Below, one piece after another: positions 44,847 to 53,290 of a DNA stretch of 64,000 nucleotides. The DNA comes from Faucicola mancuniensis (GTDB lineage Bacteria > Pseudomonadota > Gammaproteobacteria > Pseudomonadales > Moraxellaceae), in the NCBI RefSeq assembly GCF_046523945.1, contig NZ_CP171363.1:2294001-2358000 (forward strand). Direction: 5' to 3'. The position numbers were made by a program, and so were the translations under genes. Every line of letters starts with the position of its first letter. The first letter of the stretch is position 1. Under the pieces are notes generated by a model that saw nothing but the letters and a program-made list of their open reading frames with translations, made no database searches and was not told where the DNA came from.

Positions 44847-46247
44847 ATGACAACCATTTTACTTGTACCTGTTAGCCAATCTTCTGATATTGACAAAGTT
44901 GCCAATCAAACAGGCAAAATCACATTTTCTCCATTTGACGTTTTTGGACAAGTCCAATTTGAGAACGCCCTTGCCAAAGACAAACTTGATGATTTGCTAG
45001 AGTTGATTTTTGCCAAAAACCAAGAAAATACTGATGACATCAAAGTAGTAAAAGGTATCTCAACCACGCACAGCTACGCCGATAAAGTTAATCAAGCATT
45101 GGCAAATGCCTTAGATGCAGACGTAATTTTGATTGATGATAACAACAACGAAAGTTTATTTAATATTGCTAAACAAACCTTTGGTAATAGGGTGATTGCC
45201 ACCATCGCTAGTCATGATGACGTGAGCGGTTTTGTTAAAGCTAACGACCGACCAAAACGCCTATCGCCATCGGCATTTCGTGATACTTTGGTTAAAAAAG
45301 CTCAACAAGCCAAAAAACGTATCGTACTACCTGAAGGGGCTGAACCTCGCACCGTACAAGCCGCCGTTATTTGTCAAACTCGTGGCATTGCCGATTGTAT
45401 CTTGCTTGCCCCAAAAGCTGACGTTCAAAAAGTGGCTGATGAAAAAGGTTTGACGTTACCTACCGATTTACAAATCATTGACCCTGCCACATTACAAGAA
45501 AAATATGTTGCTCCAATGGTGGAACGCCGTAAAGGTAAAATTGACGAAGACAAAGCCCGTGAAGAACTACAAGACTCCGTTGTACTAGGCACGATGATGT
45601 TGTACATGGGTGATGTGGACGGCTTGGTATCAGGTGCAGTACACACCACAGCGAACACCATTCGCCCAGCATTTCAATTGATTAAAACCGCTCCACAATA
45701 CTCACTGGTATCGTCTATTTTCTTTATGTTGTTGCCAGAGCAAGTGGTCGTTTATGGAGACTGTGCGGTCAATCCAAACCCAACGGCTGAACAACTTGCC
45801 GAAATTGCCATTCAATCCGCCCAATCTGCCAAAGCCTTTGGTATTGAGCCAAAAGTTGCCATGATTAGCTACTCTACAGGCACATCAGGGGCTGGCATGG
45901 ACGTGGATTTGGTCACAGAGGCAACCCGTTTGGTAAAAGAAAAAGCACCAGAATTGGCGGTTGATGGTCCATTACAGTACGATGCGGCGACCGTTGAGAG
46001 TGTGGCAAAATCCAAAGCACCAAACTCGCCTGTCGCAGGTCAAGCCAATGTGTTTATTTTCCCAGATTTAAATACAGGCAACACGACTTATAAAGCGGTA
46101 CAGCGTAATGCCAATGTGTTGTCGGTAGGCCCAATGCTACAAGGCTTGAATAAGCCTGTGAATGATTTGTCAAGAGGCTGTCTAACTGATGATATCGTTT
46201 ATACCATTGCTTTGACGGCGGTACAAGCGATTAGCGATGCGATTTAA
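44847..46247 (+). CDS. pta: Phosphate acetyltransferase, short form
   Basis: Converts acetyl-CoA and phosphate to acetyl phosphate. The PTA domain (about residues 135-466) is complete: IVLPEGAEPRTVQAA, GAVHTTANTIRPAFQLIKT, GDCAVNPNPTAEQLAEIAI, SYSTGTSGAGMDV, QGLNKPVNDLSRGC. The first 130 residues are a shrunken N-terminus beginning LVPVSQSSD. The regulatory DRTGG domain of E. coli Pta (714 residues) is missing, and no P-loop is seen. AAGGAAAAAC precedes the ATG. Confidence 0.92.
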   Translation: MTTILLVPVSQSSDIDKVANQTGKITFSPFDVFGQVQFENALAKDKLDDLLELIFAKNQENTDDIKVVKGISTTHSYADKVNQALANALDADVILIDDNNNESLFNIAKQTFGNRVIATIASHDDVSGFVKANDRPKRLSPSAFRDTLVKKAQQAKKRIVLPEGAEPRTVQAAVICQTRGIADCILLAPKADVQKVADEKGLTLPTDLQIIDPATLQEKYVAPMVERRKGKIDEDKAREELQDSVVLGTMMLYMGDVDGLVSGAVHTTANTIRPAFQLIKTAPQYSLVSSIFFMLLPEQVVVYGDCAVNPNPTAEQLAEIAIQSAQSAKAFGIEPKVAMISYSTGTSGAGMDVDLVTEATRLVKEKAPELAVDGPLQYDAATVESVAKSKAPNSPVAGQANVFIFPDLNTGNTTYKAVQRNANVLSVGPMLQGLNKPVNDLSRGCLTDDIVYTIALTAVQAISDAI

Positions 46248-46265
46248 TCATTCAATCAAAATTGT

Positions 46266-46300
46266 AAAAAAAATCCCTAATGTAAAATTGGGGATTTTTT
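46266..46300 (+). terminator. Terminator of pta
   Basis: AAAAATCCC and GGGATTTTT form a stem, followed by a T-run. The IS4 element inserted 12 bases beyond. Confidence 0.65.
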
Positions 46301-46311
46301 ATGTTTAGCAG

Positions 46312-47506
46312 CTCTGCACACGACAGAAACTACTAAAACAAAGTTGATTTTATTTTAAAACTGAGAAAATCAACCAACCTATTAAAAAAAGCAAAATCAC
46401 CACACATAATAAACCGTCTAAATCCATCAATCAGAAAATCTAACCCCAAAGCAAAAACACTTGACTGAGGACGACCATTAGACTTAAGGCAACGTTTATA
46501 ATGACTAGGCTTATCATCAATGACCGTCAAGCCAGTCAAATAAGCCCAACAAAAGGCTAACGCATTTACCGCAACCAATTTACTCACTCTGTCTTGTTTA
46601 GTCAAATGCGTATCCTCAAGATTAAAACCACGCCCCTTTAAACAAGAAAACAGCGTTTCAATCTGCCAACGCATCGCATAAGTTGCCATAGGGTCAATAT
46701 CATCAAAATCATTGGTAGCCACAATCACATAATCATTATCACTATCAAGCTTTGCCGATACCTTGACAGGACACTTATCAACAAAGAGTGTTCTAGCATG
46801 GTGATAAGTATCTTGCTGGTTTAAATTATGAAATAGTGTTTTAATTTGTACGCTTTGTCCTTGTGTATTGGTCACTTTACTGTCTTTTTTAATGCGTATG
46901 GCAAATTTAATATTTTGTTTTGTTAGCCAGTCAAACCATGCAGAACCCACAAATTCTCTATCGGCTAATACTTTTTGTATTTTATCTTTACCAAAGGTGT
47001 GAATGAATTTTTCAATGAGTTGTGTTCTCTCTAGTGTTTTTGAGTTGCCTTGTTTGTCTAGCATTGTCCAGTATAAGGGTATGGCAATGCCTTTGTGTAC
47101 AACAGCTAACATGAAGATGTTGATGTTGCTTTTTCCCCATTTCCAGTTGGTACGGTCAATGGTGAGTGTGACTTTGTTTAGTCCAAATAGTTGAAAGATA
47201 AGGCGTGCTATTTGGTGTTCATTTAGGGGTGTTTGGGCGAAAAAGCGTTGTATTCTTCGGTAGTTGCTGTCATTTGTTGTGCTGTTGGTAAAGTGTCTGG
47301 CTATCTTTTTTAGGTTACTGCTTTGGGCGGTAATGATGGCTATTATCATTAGACTTAAGCAGTTGATTTTTGCCTTGTGTATTGTTAGGTTTTGCGATAA
47401 AATTCTTTCTAGTCTGATAAGGTTTGGCATGGTTTTAATTCGTCGGAAAAATTACTATTATGCCATTGTTTTATCAGACTTTTTTGTTTTTTTGTCGTGT
47501 GCAGAG
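46312..47506 (-). mobile_element. Intact IS4-family insertion sequence with 9-bp target duplication
   Basis: 1195-bp element. Both ends begin CTCTGCACACGACA reading inward. It is flanked by the direct repeat GTTTAGCAG (46303-46311 and 47507-47515). A full-length transposase fills it. The insertion sits between the pta terminator and the region downstream of maeB, so it breaks no gene. Confidence 0.9.
46333..47430 (-). CDS. IS4-family transposase
   Basis: 365-residue DDE transposase. The first catalytic region is VTLTIDRTNWKWGK, the second VLADREFVGSAWFDWL, and the third is the YREK-like MRWQIETLFSCLKGRGFN with the catalytic Glu, typical of IS4. The C-terminal ALGLDFLIDGFRRFI completes it. 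No frameshift is seen, so activity is plausible. Confidence 0.93.
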   Translation of the reverse strand: MPNLIRLERILSQNLTIHKAKINCLSLMIIAIITAQSSNLKKIARHFTNSTTNDSNYRRIQRFFAQTPLNEHQIARLIFQLFGLNKVTLTIDRTNWKWGKSNINIFMLAVVHKGIAIPLYWTMLDKQGNSKTLERTQLIEKFIHTFGKDKIQKVLADREFVGSAWFDWLTKQNIKFAIRIKKDSKVTNTQGQSVQIKTLFHNLNQQDTYHHARTLFVDKCPVKVSAKLDSDNDYVIVATNDFDDIDPMATYAMRWQIETLFSCLKGRGFNLEDTHLTKQDRVSKLVAVNALAFCWAYLTGLTVIDDKPSHYKRCLKSNGRPQSSVFALGLDFLIDGFRRFIMCGDFAFFNRLVDFLSFKIKSTLF

Positions 47507-47736
47507 GTTTAGCAGATATTTTTTTTAAAAATTATTAAACTATCTGTTTTGAAATATTTGTTATTTTGTTTGGCTTGAGCATTGGTTTGTTTTTACTTTT
47601 CTTATAATGATTTTAACAAATAAAAAACCCTACAAAACAAAGTAAGTCTTAGGTTAAAGGATAAAATAAAATCTATTTTTTAGGGACTTATTGCATAAGA
47701 CAATTACATGCATTATGATCATTTAAATCCAAAATA

Positions 47737-47771
47737 AAAAAGGCAAAATCATTTGAAATTGCCTTTTTTAT
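47737..47771 (-). terminator. Terminator of maeB
   Basis: AAAAAGGCAA and TTGCCTTTTT form a 10-bp stem just beyond the maeB stop. Confidence 0.75.
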
Positions 47772-47800
47772 CACTTAATCAAGCATTTATCAAGCAAACA

Positions 47801-50101
47801 TTATTTTGCCATTTCTTGTGCTTGCGTTACCGCAACCGCCGTCATATTCACGATACGGCGAGCCGTTGCAGACGCTGTCAAAATGTGAACAGGTTTGTCC
47901 GCACCGAGTAAGATTGGGCTAACGGTCGCGCTGTTAGTTGCTGTTTTTAACAGGTTATAAGCAATATTTGCCGAATCAAGGTCTGGCATGATAAGCAGAT
48001 TTGCAGAGCCTGTTAAGTTGCTAAAGCCAAAGTCATTGTTGCGAATGCGGTCATCAAGTGCTGCATCGCCGTGCATTTCACCATCAAACTCAAAATCCAC
48101 ATTCATGTTGGTCAAAATCTCATGGGCTTTACGCATTTTTTTGGCACTGACAGAATCTGATGAACCAAAATTAGAATGTGATAACAAAGCGACGCGTGGT
48201 TCAAGCCCAAAACGGCGAACTTCTTTGGCAGACAATACGGTCATTTCCGCCAGCTGTTCTGCCGTTGGGTCTTCATTCACATAAGTATCTGCGATAAATA
48301 GATTGCGGTCTTGCAGTAACAAGGCGTTCATCGCATAAAAACTGCTGACATCAGGACGCACATCAATGATACGGCGAACATAGCTCAAGTGCAGATGATA
48401 CGAACCAAACGTACCACAAATCATACCGTCAGCGTGTCCAAGCTCTACCAATAGCGAGCCGATTAATGACGTTTTACGGCGAACATCACGGCGAGCCAAT
48501 TCAATGGTTACGCCATTGCGTTGATTTTCTTTGTAATGATGTTGCCAAAACTCTTCGTAATGTGGGTTTTCTTCTGGGGCAATCAGTTCAAAATGTTCGT
48601 TTTTGTTAATGCGAAGTCCCAAACGTTTGATTTGCTCTTCTACCACAGCAGGGCGACCAACCAAAATTGGCTGTGCCAAACCTTCATCAACCACGACTTG
48701 TACCGCACGCAGTACGTTTGCATCTTCTGCTTCACAAAAGACAATGCGTTTTGGATTTTCTTGGGCTTTGGCAAAAATTGGTTTCATTAAGAAAGTAGAA
48801 TTATAAACAAATGCCGATAATTTATCACGATACGCTTTCATATCTTCAACCGGCAACGTCGCCACGCCAGAATCCATCGCAGCCTTGGCAACGGCTGGGG
48901 CAATTTCCAAAATCAAATTTGGCTCAAGCGGTCCTGGGATTAAATATTCGCGTCCAAAACGTTTTGATTCGTCAATGTGCTTTTGCCCTGCCAATGGTGT
49001 CGCTTCAACGTGAGCCATCGCCGCAATTGCTTTTACACAAGCGATTTTCATTTCTTCATTGATTGTTGTCGCACCCACGTCCAACGCCCCACGGAAAATA
49101 TATGGGAAACAAAGTGCGTTGTTCACTTGGTTTGGATAATCCGAACGACCTGTCGCAATAATCGCATCTGGGCGAACAGCTTTGGCGTGTTCGGGTAAAA
49201 TCTCTGGATTTGGGTTTGCCAACGCAAAGATAATTGGATTGGCAGACATTTGTTTAACCATATCTTGGGTTAGCATACCTGCTGCCGACAAGCCTAAGAA
49301 CATATCCACGCCTGTCATGACTTCTGACAAGACTTTGGCTGATGTGTCTGTGGCGTAGCGTTGTTTTGATTCATCAAGGTTTTCACGGCTGGTTGAGATG
49401 ATACCTTTTGAGTCAGCGACAATGATGTTTTCTTTTTTTGCACCCAACGCACAAATCAAATCTAGACAAGAAATCGCCGCAGCCCCTGCACCTGAACAGA
49501 CGATTTTAATTTCGTCAATTTTTTTCTCGGTAATTTGTAGTGCATTTAACAATGCCGCCGCCGTAATAATCGCTGTGCCATGCTGGTCATCGTGGAATAC
49601 AGGAATATTCATGCGTTTACGCAGTTCACGTTCAATATAAAAACATTCTGGGGCTTTGATGTCTTCAAGGTTAATCCCACCAAAAGTCGGCTCAAGTGAG
49701 GCAATGGCTTCAATAAACTTGTCAGGGTCATTTTGGGCAACTTCAAGGTCAAACACATCAATGCCTGCAAATTTTTTGAACAATACGCCTTTACCTTCCA
49801 TCACAGGTTTTGATGCCAACGCTCCAATATTACCAAGCCCTAGCACGGCTGTACCATTGGTAACAACGCCGACTAAGTTATTGCGAGCGGTATAAAGTGC
49901 TGCTTTTTTTGGGTCTTTTTCAATCTCAAGACAAGGCACAGCAACTCCCGGTGAGTAAGCAAGTGCCAAATCACGTTGATTGGCGATGGCTTTTGTTGGT
50001 GTTACCGAAATTTTACCGGGAACAGGCGTAGCATGATAGTGCAATGCCGCCTGTTCAAATTGCTGTTGGTCGTTGCTTTTTTGGGGTGTAAGTTTGTCCA
50101 T
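47801..50101 (-). CDS. maeB: NADP-dependent malic enzyme with C-terminal PTA-like domain
   Basis: Decarboxylates malate to pyruvate with NADP. The malic-enzyme half carries LAYSPGVAVPCLEI, VVTNGTAVLGLGNIGALASK, VFHDDQHGTAIITAAALLNA and VCSGAGAAAISCLD. The C-terminal half (from about residue 425) is related to phosphate acetyltransferase (GDAALDDRIRNN, NLLIMPDLDSANIAYNLLK) and is regulatory in E. coli MaeB. The ATG at 50101 gives 766 residues (759 in E. coli). Upstream GTG codons at 50113 and 50110 are alternatives. Confidence 0.95.
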   Translation of the reverse strand: MDKLTPQKSNDQQQFEQAALHYHATPVPGKISVTPTKAIANQRDLALAYSPGVAVPCLEIEKDPKKAALYTARNNLVGVVTNGTAVLGLGNIGALASKPVMEGKGVLFKKFAGIDVFDLEVAQNDPDKFIEAIASLEPTFGGINLEDIKAPECFYIERELRKRMNIPVFHDDQHGTAIITAAALLNALQITEKKIDEIKIVCSGAGAAAISCLDLICALGAKKENIIVADSKGIISTSRENLDESKQRYATDTSAKVLSEVMTGVDMFLGLSAAGMLTQDMVKQMSANPIIFALANPNPEILPEHAKAVRPDAIIATGRSDYPNQVNNALCFPYIFRGALDVGATTINEEMKIACVKAIAAMAHVEATPLAGQKHIDESKRFGREYLIPGPLEPNLILEIAPAVAKAAMDSGVATLPVEDMKAYRDKLSAFVYNSTFLMKPIFAKAQENPKRIVFCEAEDANVLRAVQVVVDEGLAQPILVGRPAVVEEQIKRLGLRINKNEHFELIAPEENPHYEEFWQHHYKENQRNGVTIELARRDVRRKTSLIGSLLVELGHADGMICGTFGSYHLHLSYVRRIIDVRPDVSSFYAMNALLLQDRNLFIADTYVNEDPTAEQLAEMTVLSAKEVRRFGLEPRVALLSHSNFGSSDSVSAKKMRKAHEILTNMNVDFEFDGEMHGDAALDDRIRNNDFGFSNLTGSANLLIMPDLDSANIAYNLLKTATNSATVSPILLGADKPVHILTASATARRIVNMTAVAVTQAQEMAK

Positions 50102-50424
50102 TTGTATCACCACTTTTTTGGTTGTTAAAAAAAATAAGTTATCAATTTACGATTTATTGCAAACTTTTAGCAATGGGGTTAATTTGCCAGTTTGTTAAAA
50201 GAATGTCAATCTTTATTTTCGCCTTATGCGTGCAAAACTGTGCGTAAAAACTGCACAATAATTACATAGCAAAATCACGCTAAAAACGCTGTCGTCCATG
50301 ATAACATATTTTTTGGCAAATAAACATGACAAAACATTGGAACAAAATAATAACAGCTTTTTACTTTTCATTTTTGACAAAAACAAGTAATCTAATGGCA
50401 ATTTTTTTACAAAAGGTTATTTTT

Positions 50425-51132
50425 ATGTCAAAACTACATTTACATCATTTACAAAGTTCTCGCTCTTTTCGTATCATTTGGCTACTAGAAGAATTAAATT
50501 TAACTTATCAATTAACCACGTATGAGCGTGTCAATGGTCTTGCTCCTAAAGCCCTGCAACAGGTTCACCCAATGGGAAAAGCCCCCATTTTACAAGATGG
50601 TGATAAGACATTGATTGAATCTGCCATCATGATTGAATATTTGATTGATAATTATGATGCCAAAGGTGAGCAAAATCCTGAACTCATCGCCCAAATGGTG
50701 CTAAATAAACAATTTCGCCCAGATTATGGCACGCCTGCTTATGAAGATTATCGCTATTGGTTGCATTTTACCGAAAGTTCGCTCATGCCTTTGTTAATTA
50801 TTCGTCTTTTGTTTGGTAAAATGATTAAAAAATCACCGATTGGTATCAAACAAATTGCCAAATTGCTCAAAAAAGGCGTGGACGAATCGTATGTAAATAA
50901 AACCCTTGAAGCAGAACTCAATATGTTAGACAAACATTTGTCAAGCAATGATTGGTTGGCAGGTTCGCAGTTTACAGGGGCGGATATTCAGCTTGAATTT
51001 GCGATTAATGCAATGAAAACCACACGCCAACTTGAGCCACGTTTTGCCAATATTCATAATTGGTTAAAACGCTGTCATGCTCGTCCCGCTTACCAAAAAG
51101 CCATCGCAAAAGCAGGTGAAAATCGGTTTTGA
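50425..51132 (+). CDS. Glutathione S-transferase family protein
   Basis: 235 residues. The thioredoxin-like N-domain starts LHLHHLQSSRSFRIIWLLEE and includes HPMGKAPILQDGDKTLIESA with the cis-Pro and glutathione-binding Ser. The all-helical C-domain ends GSQFTGADIQLEFAINAM. AAAAGG nine bases before the ATG at 50425 fixes the start. The exact class and substrate are unknown. Confidence 0.9.
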   Translation: MSKLHLHHLQSSRSFRIIWLLEELNLTYQLTTYERVNGLAPKALQQVHPMGKAPILQDGDKTLIESAIMIEYLIDNYDAKGEQNPELIAQMVLNKQFRPDYGTPAYEDYRYWLHFTESSLMPLLIIRLLFGKMIKKSPIGIKQIAKLLKKGVDESYVNKTLEAELNMLDKHLSSNDWLAGSQFTGADIQLEFAINAMKTTRQLEPRFANIHNWLKRCHARPAYQKAIAKAGENRF

Positions 51133-51146
51133 TGATGAAGTTTAAA

Positions 51147-51180
51147 AAAAGCAATCTTGTTAGGATTGCTTTTCTTGTAT
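51147..51180 (+). terminator. Terminator of the glutathione S-transferase gene
   Basis: AAAAGCAATC and GATTGCTTTT form a perfect 10-bp stem, then TCTTGT. Confidence 0.75.
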
Positions 51181-51190
51181 TATCATCATT

Positions 51191-52504
51191 TTATTCAACT
51201 TTTGCGTGATAATTGCCCATATCATCTTTTGATACATGGACATTGGCAATAAAGTGAGTTGGGTTATCTTCTGTTGCTTCACCCATTACAGCACTTTTGG
51301 TCAAAACAACGCCTTGTTTATTGGTGGCGATTTGGACTGTGGCGGTACGTCCATCAGCTCGGTTATAGTTTGCAAGTTTAATTGTATAAGTACCTTCTTG
51401 GAGTTTGGTTTTATCGCAACTTGCAAAATAATGTTCTGGACCAAAACCGTGCGTATTATCCACATCAAGATAGCCTGATTTACCTTGCATATTACGATAG
51501 AATACTTGCATATTGGGTTCAAATGTGTGTAAATCTACATCACCAGTACCATTCCATGTTAATGTTGTTGTGAAAAAGCCAGAAGATGCTTGAGCCACAG
51601 GTTTTTGTAACGTATTAAAAGAAGTATTTACATAATCGGCTATTTTGACAGAGGTTGTTAAACTTTTATTTAAATAAATTTCCAATAGTCCATGTCCTAA
51701 AAAATCTTTTTTCCCATTCAATCCTGCAGGTCTCAGTAAGAATGTCGGAATTACATCAGTAACTGGTGGAACAAAGCCTACCAATCTTAAACCATTAATC
51801 ACGTAGTCTTTATCAGCCAACACATGATTTCCATTGAGTGTTGGCGATGCAGGAGCAACATGTATGATATGTACGGAAGATGCGTCCATTTTTGTTCTTG
51901 CATATTGATAGGCAGAATTGGCAAATAAATTTCCTTGAGAATGGGCAAAAAATAACACTTTATAACCCTCTAATGCCCATGTGTCAATTCTAGATTGATG
52001 TTCCTTATAGTCTTCTAATGTTGGTGGATTACCGAATAGCGTTGTAAGTTGTTGAGCCATCCATGCTTTTTGTCTGTCTTTAAAGGCAATAAAAATATCT
52101 GTTAGATTTGGTACAGCTTTTTTAATTTTATCTAAAAAAGTACCTTCATCACGTAGAGCTTCAAAAAATAATTCAAATCTACCCTTTAAGGCAATATCTT
52201 GCTCAAGTAATCTTTGTTCAAATACTTCTACAAAATCTGAAAAACCGTTTGTTTGATTGTAAAGTAGCTCGTATCTGATAGCTTCACCTTTTGGTGTTGT
52301 ATTACCATATAAGTATTTCATATGATTTAAATTGATACGAGCTTGACGTGATGTGGTTTGAACGCCATTTAAAAACCCAAATATTATCCCTTGTGATTGG
52401 CAAATATTATTTTCTGGTGATATAGTTTCTGCATATACCACAGGTGTAAACAAATAAGTATTGATAAAAAATACTAAACCAAATGTTGCTGTTCTTTTAT
52501 TCAT
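51191..52504 (-). CDS. Secreted lipase-like protein with a YfaP/DUF2135-like C-terminal domain
   Basis: 437 residues with a signal peptide (FGLVFFINTYLFTPVVYA). The central region has the serine-hydrolase nucleophile elbow FFAHSQGNLFA (AxSxG in place of GxSxG). The C-terminal 130 residues read TWNGTGDVDLHTFEPNMQV, YLDVDNTHGFGPEHYF and GTYTIKLANYNRADGRTATV, matching my memory of the DUF2135/YfaP beta-sandwich. The exact enzyme is unknown. Its ATG overlaps the preceding lipoprotein gene by eight bases, so the two are coupled. It is probably exported to the periplasm or beyond. Confidence 0.7.
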   Translation of the reverse strand: MNKRTATFGLVFFINTYLFTPVVYAETISPENNICQSQGIIFGFLNGVQTTSRQARINLNHMKYLYGNTTPKGEAIRYELLYNQTNGFSDFVEVFEQRLLEQDIALKGRFELFFEALRDEGTFLDKIKKAVPNLTDIFIAFKDRQKAWMAQQLTTLFGNPPTLEDYKEHQSRIDTWALEGYKVLFFAHSQGNLFANSAYQYARTKMDASSVHIIHVAPASPTLNGNHVLADKDYVINGLRLVGFVPPVTDVIPTFLLRPAGLNGKKDFLGHGLLEIYLNKSLTTSVKIADYVNTSFNTLQKPVAQASSGFFTTTLTWNGTGDVDLHTFEPNMQVFYRNMQGKSGYLDVDNTHGFGPEHYFASCDKTKLQEGTYTIKLANYNRADGRTATVQIATNKQGVVLTKSAVMGEATEDNPTHFIANVHVSKDDMGNYHAKVE

Positions 52505-53060
52505 AACAATCTCCTTTTGGGTCGGTTAGAGCGTGAACTGTGCCATCTAATGCTTTATCATACGCTAGATAGGCAAGTAATCTCTCTTTTGTGTTTGTTG
52601 TGAGAGATTCTATTTGATCAAGAATATCAAGATCAAAACTTGGGTTAATGCTATTCATGTAAAAAGCACAGTCTATGCCTTTTCCTATTTCTAAAGAAAG
52701 TTTTTTTGCTTCAAGCCGTCTTGTTTCTTCATCAGCTATCATACCGACAGTCAGCGATTTTTGCATGGCTTTTGCCATATTTTCTACTGCTTTTTTTTGT
52801 GCAGGGTCTGTATATTTTTTTGCGATATACGCATCAATATCATCACGAATGCCATTATTATTGCTATCTGTGCCTAACAATGTATTGGTTCGGTCAAGAT
52901 GGTCTTGATTATCCACTTTGTCTTTCTCCTTATCATTGTTTGGTAAGTCCATTGTTGGTGGATTTGGTTTTGTCTGCGGTGGGGATGGATGGTTAGAATT
53001 GCTTTGCGTACAGGCTGTGAGCAAACTAATACTAAGCAAAATAATCACAAAACTTCTCAT
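52497..53060 (-). CDS. Lipoprotein with a calcium-type DSNNNGIRDD repeat
   Basis: 187 residues. The signal peptide VIILLSISLLTAC gives the lipobox LTAC. A Pro/Asn-rich linker leads to GTDSNNNGIRDDIDAYIAKK, an EF-hand/thrombospondin-type calcium loop (DxNxNGxxDD). The rest is helical with two cysteines. No family known to me. It is the first gene of a pair with the lipase-like protein, so the two may form an exported complex. Confidence 0.7.
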   Translation of the reverse strand: MRSFVIILLSISLLTACTQSNSNHPSPPQTKPNPPTMDLPNNDKEKDKVDNQDHLDRTNTLLGTDSNNNGIRDDIDAYIAKKYTDPAQKKAVENMAKAMQKSLTVGMIADEETRRLEAKKLSLEIGKGIDCAFYMNSINPSFDLDILDQIESLTTNTKERLLAYLAYDKALDGTVHALTDPKGDCYE

Positions 53061-53205
53061 AAAAACTCCTTTATTATATATTTAGATAAATAAAAATAAT
53101 TTCTTGAATATATCGTGATATTTTACATTTGTCTATAGTATTAGAAAAACTATTGACTATTTATTTAGAAAATGCAAAACAAAACCAATAGAAAATACAA
53201 AAATG

Positions 53206-53224
53206 GTAAACTTCCTAAGTTTAC
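53206..53224. promoter_or_regulatory. Perfect palindrome upstream of aceE
   Basis: GTAAACTT-CCT-AAGTTTAC, with 8-base arms, lies 67 bases before the aceE start. It looks like an operator for a dimeric regulator and is not the E. coli PdhR box. Confidence 0.5.
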
Positions 53225-53290
53225 GGTAAAATTAGTAGAAATTTATTTGATAAGAATTTTACTTTTTCACATAACTTAAGGAAATTGCCC

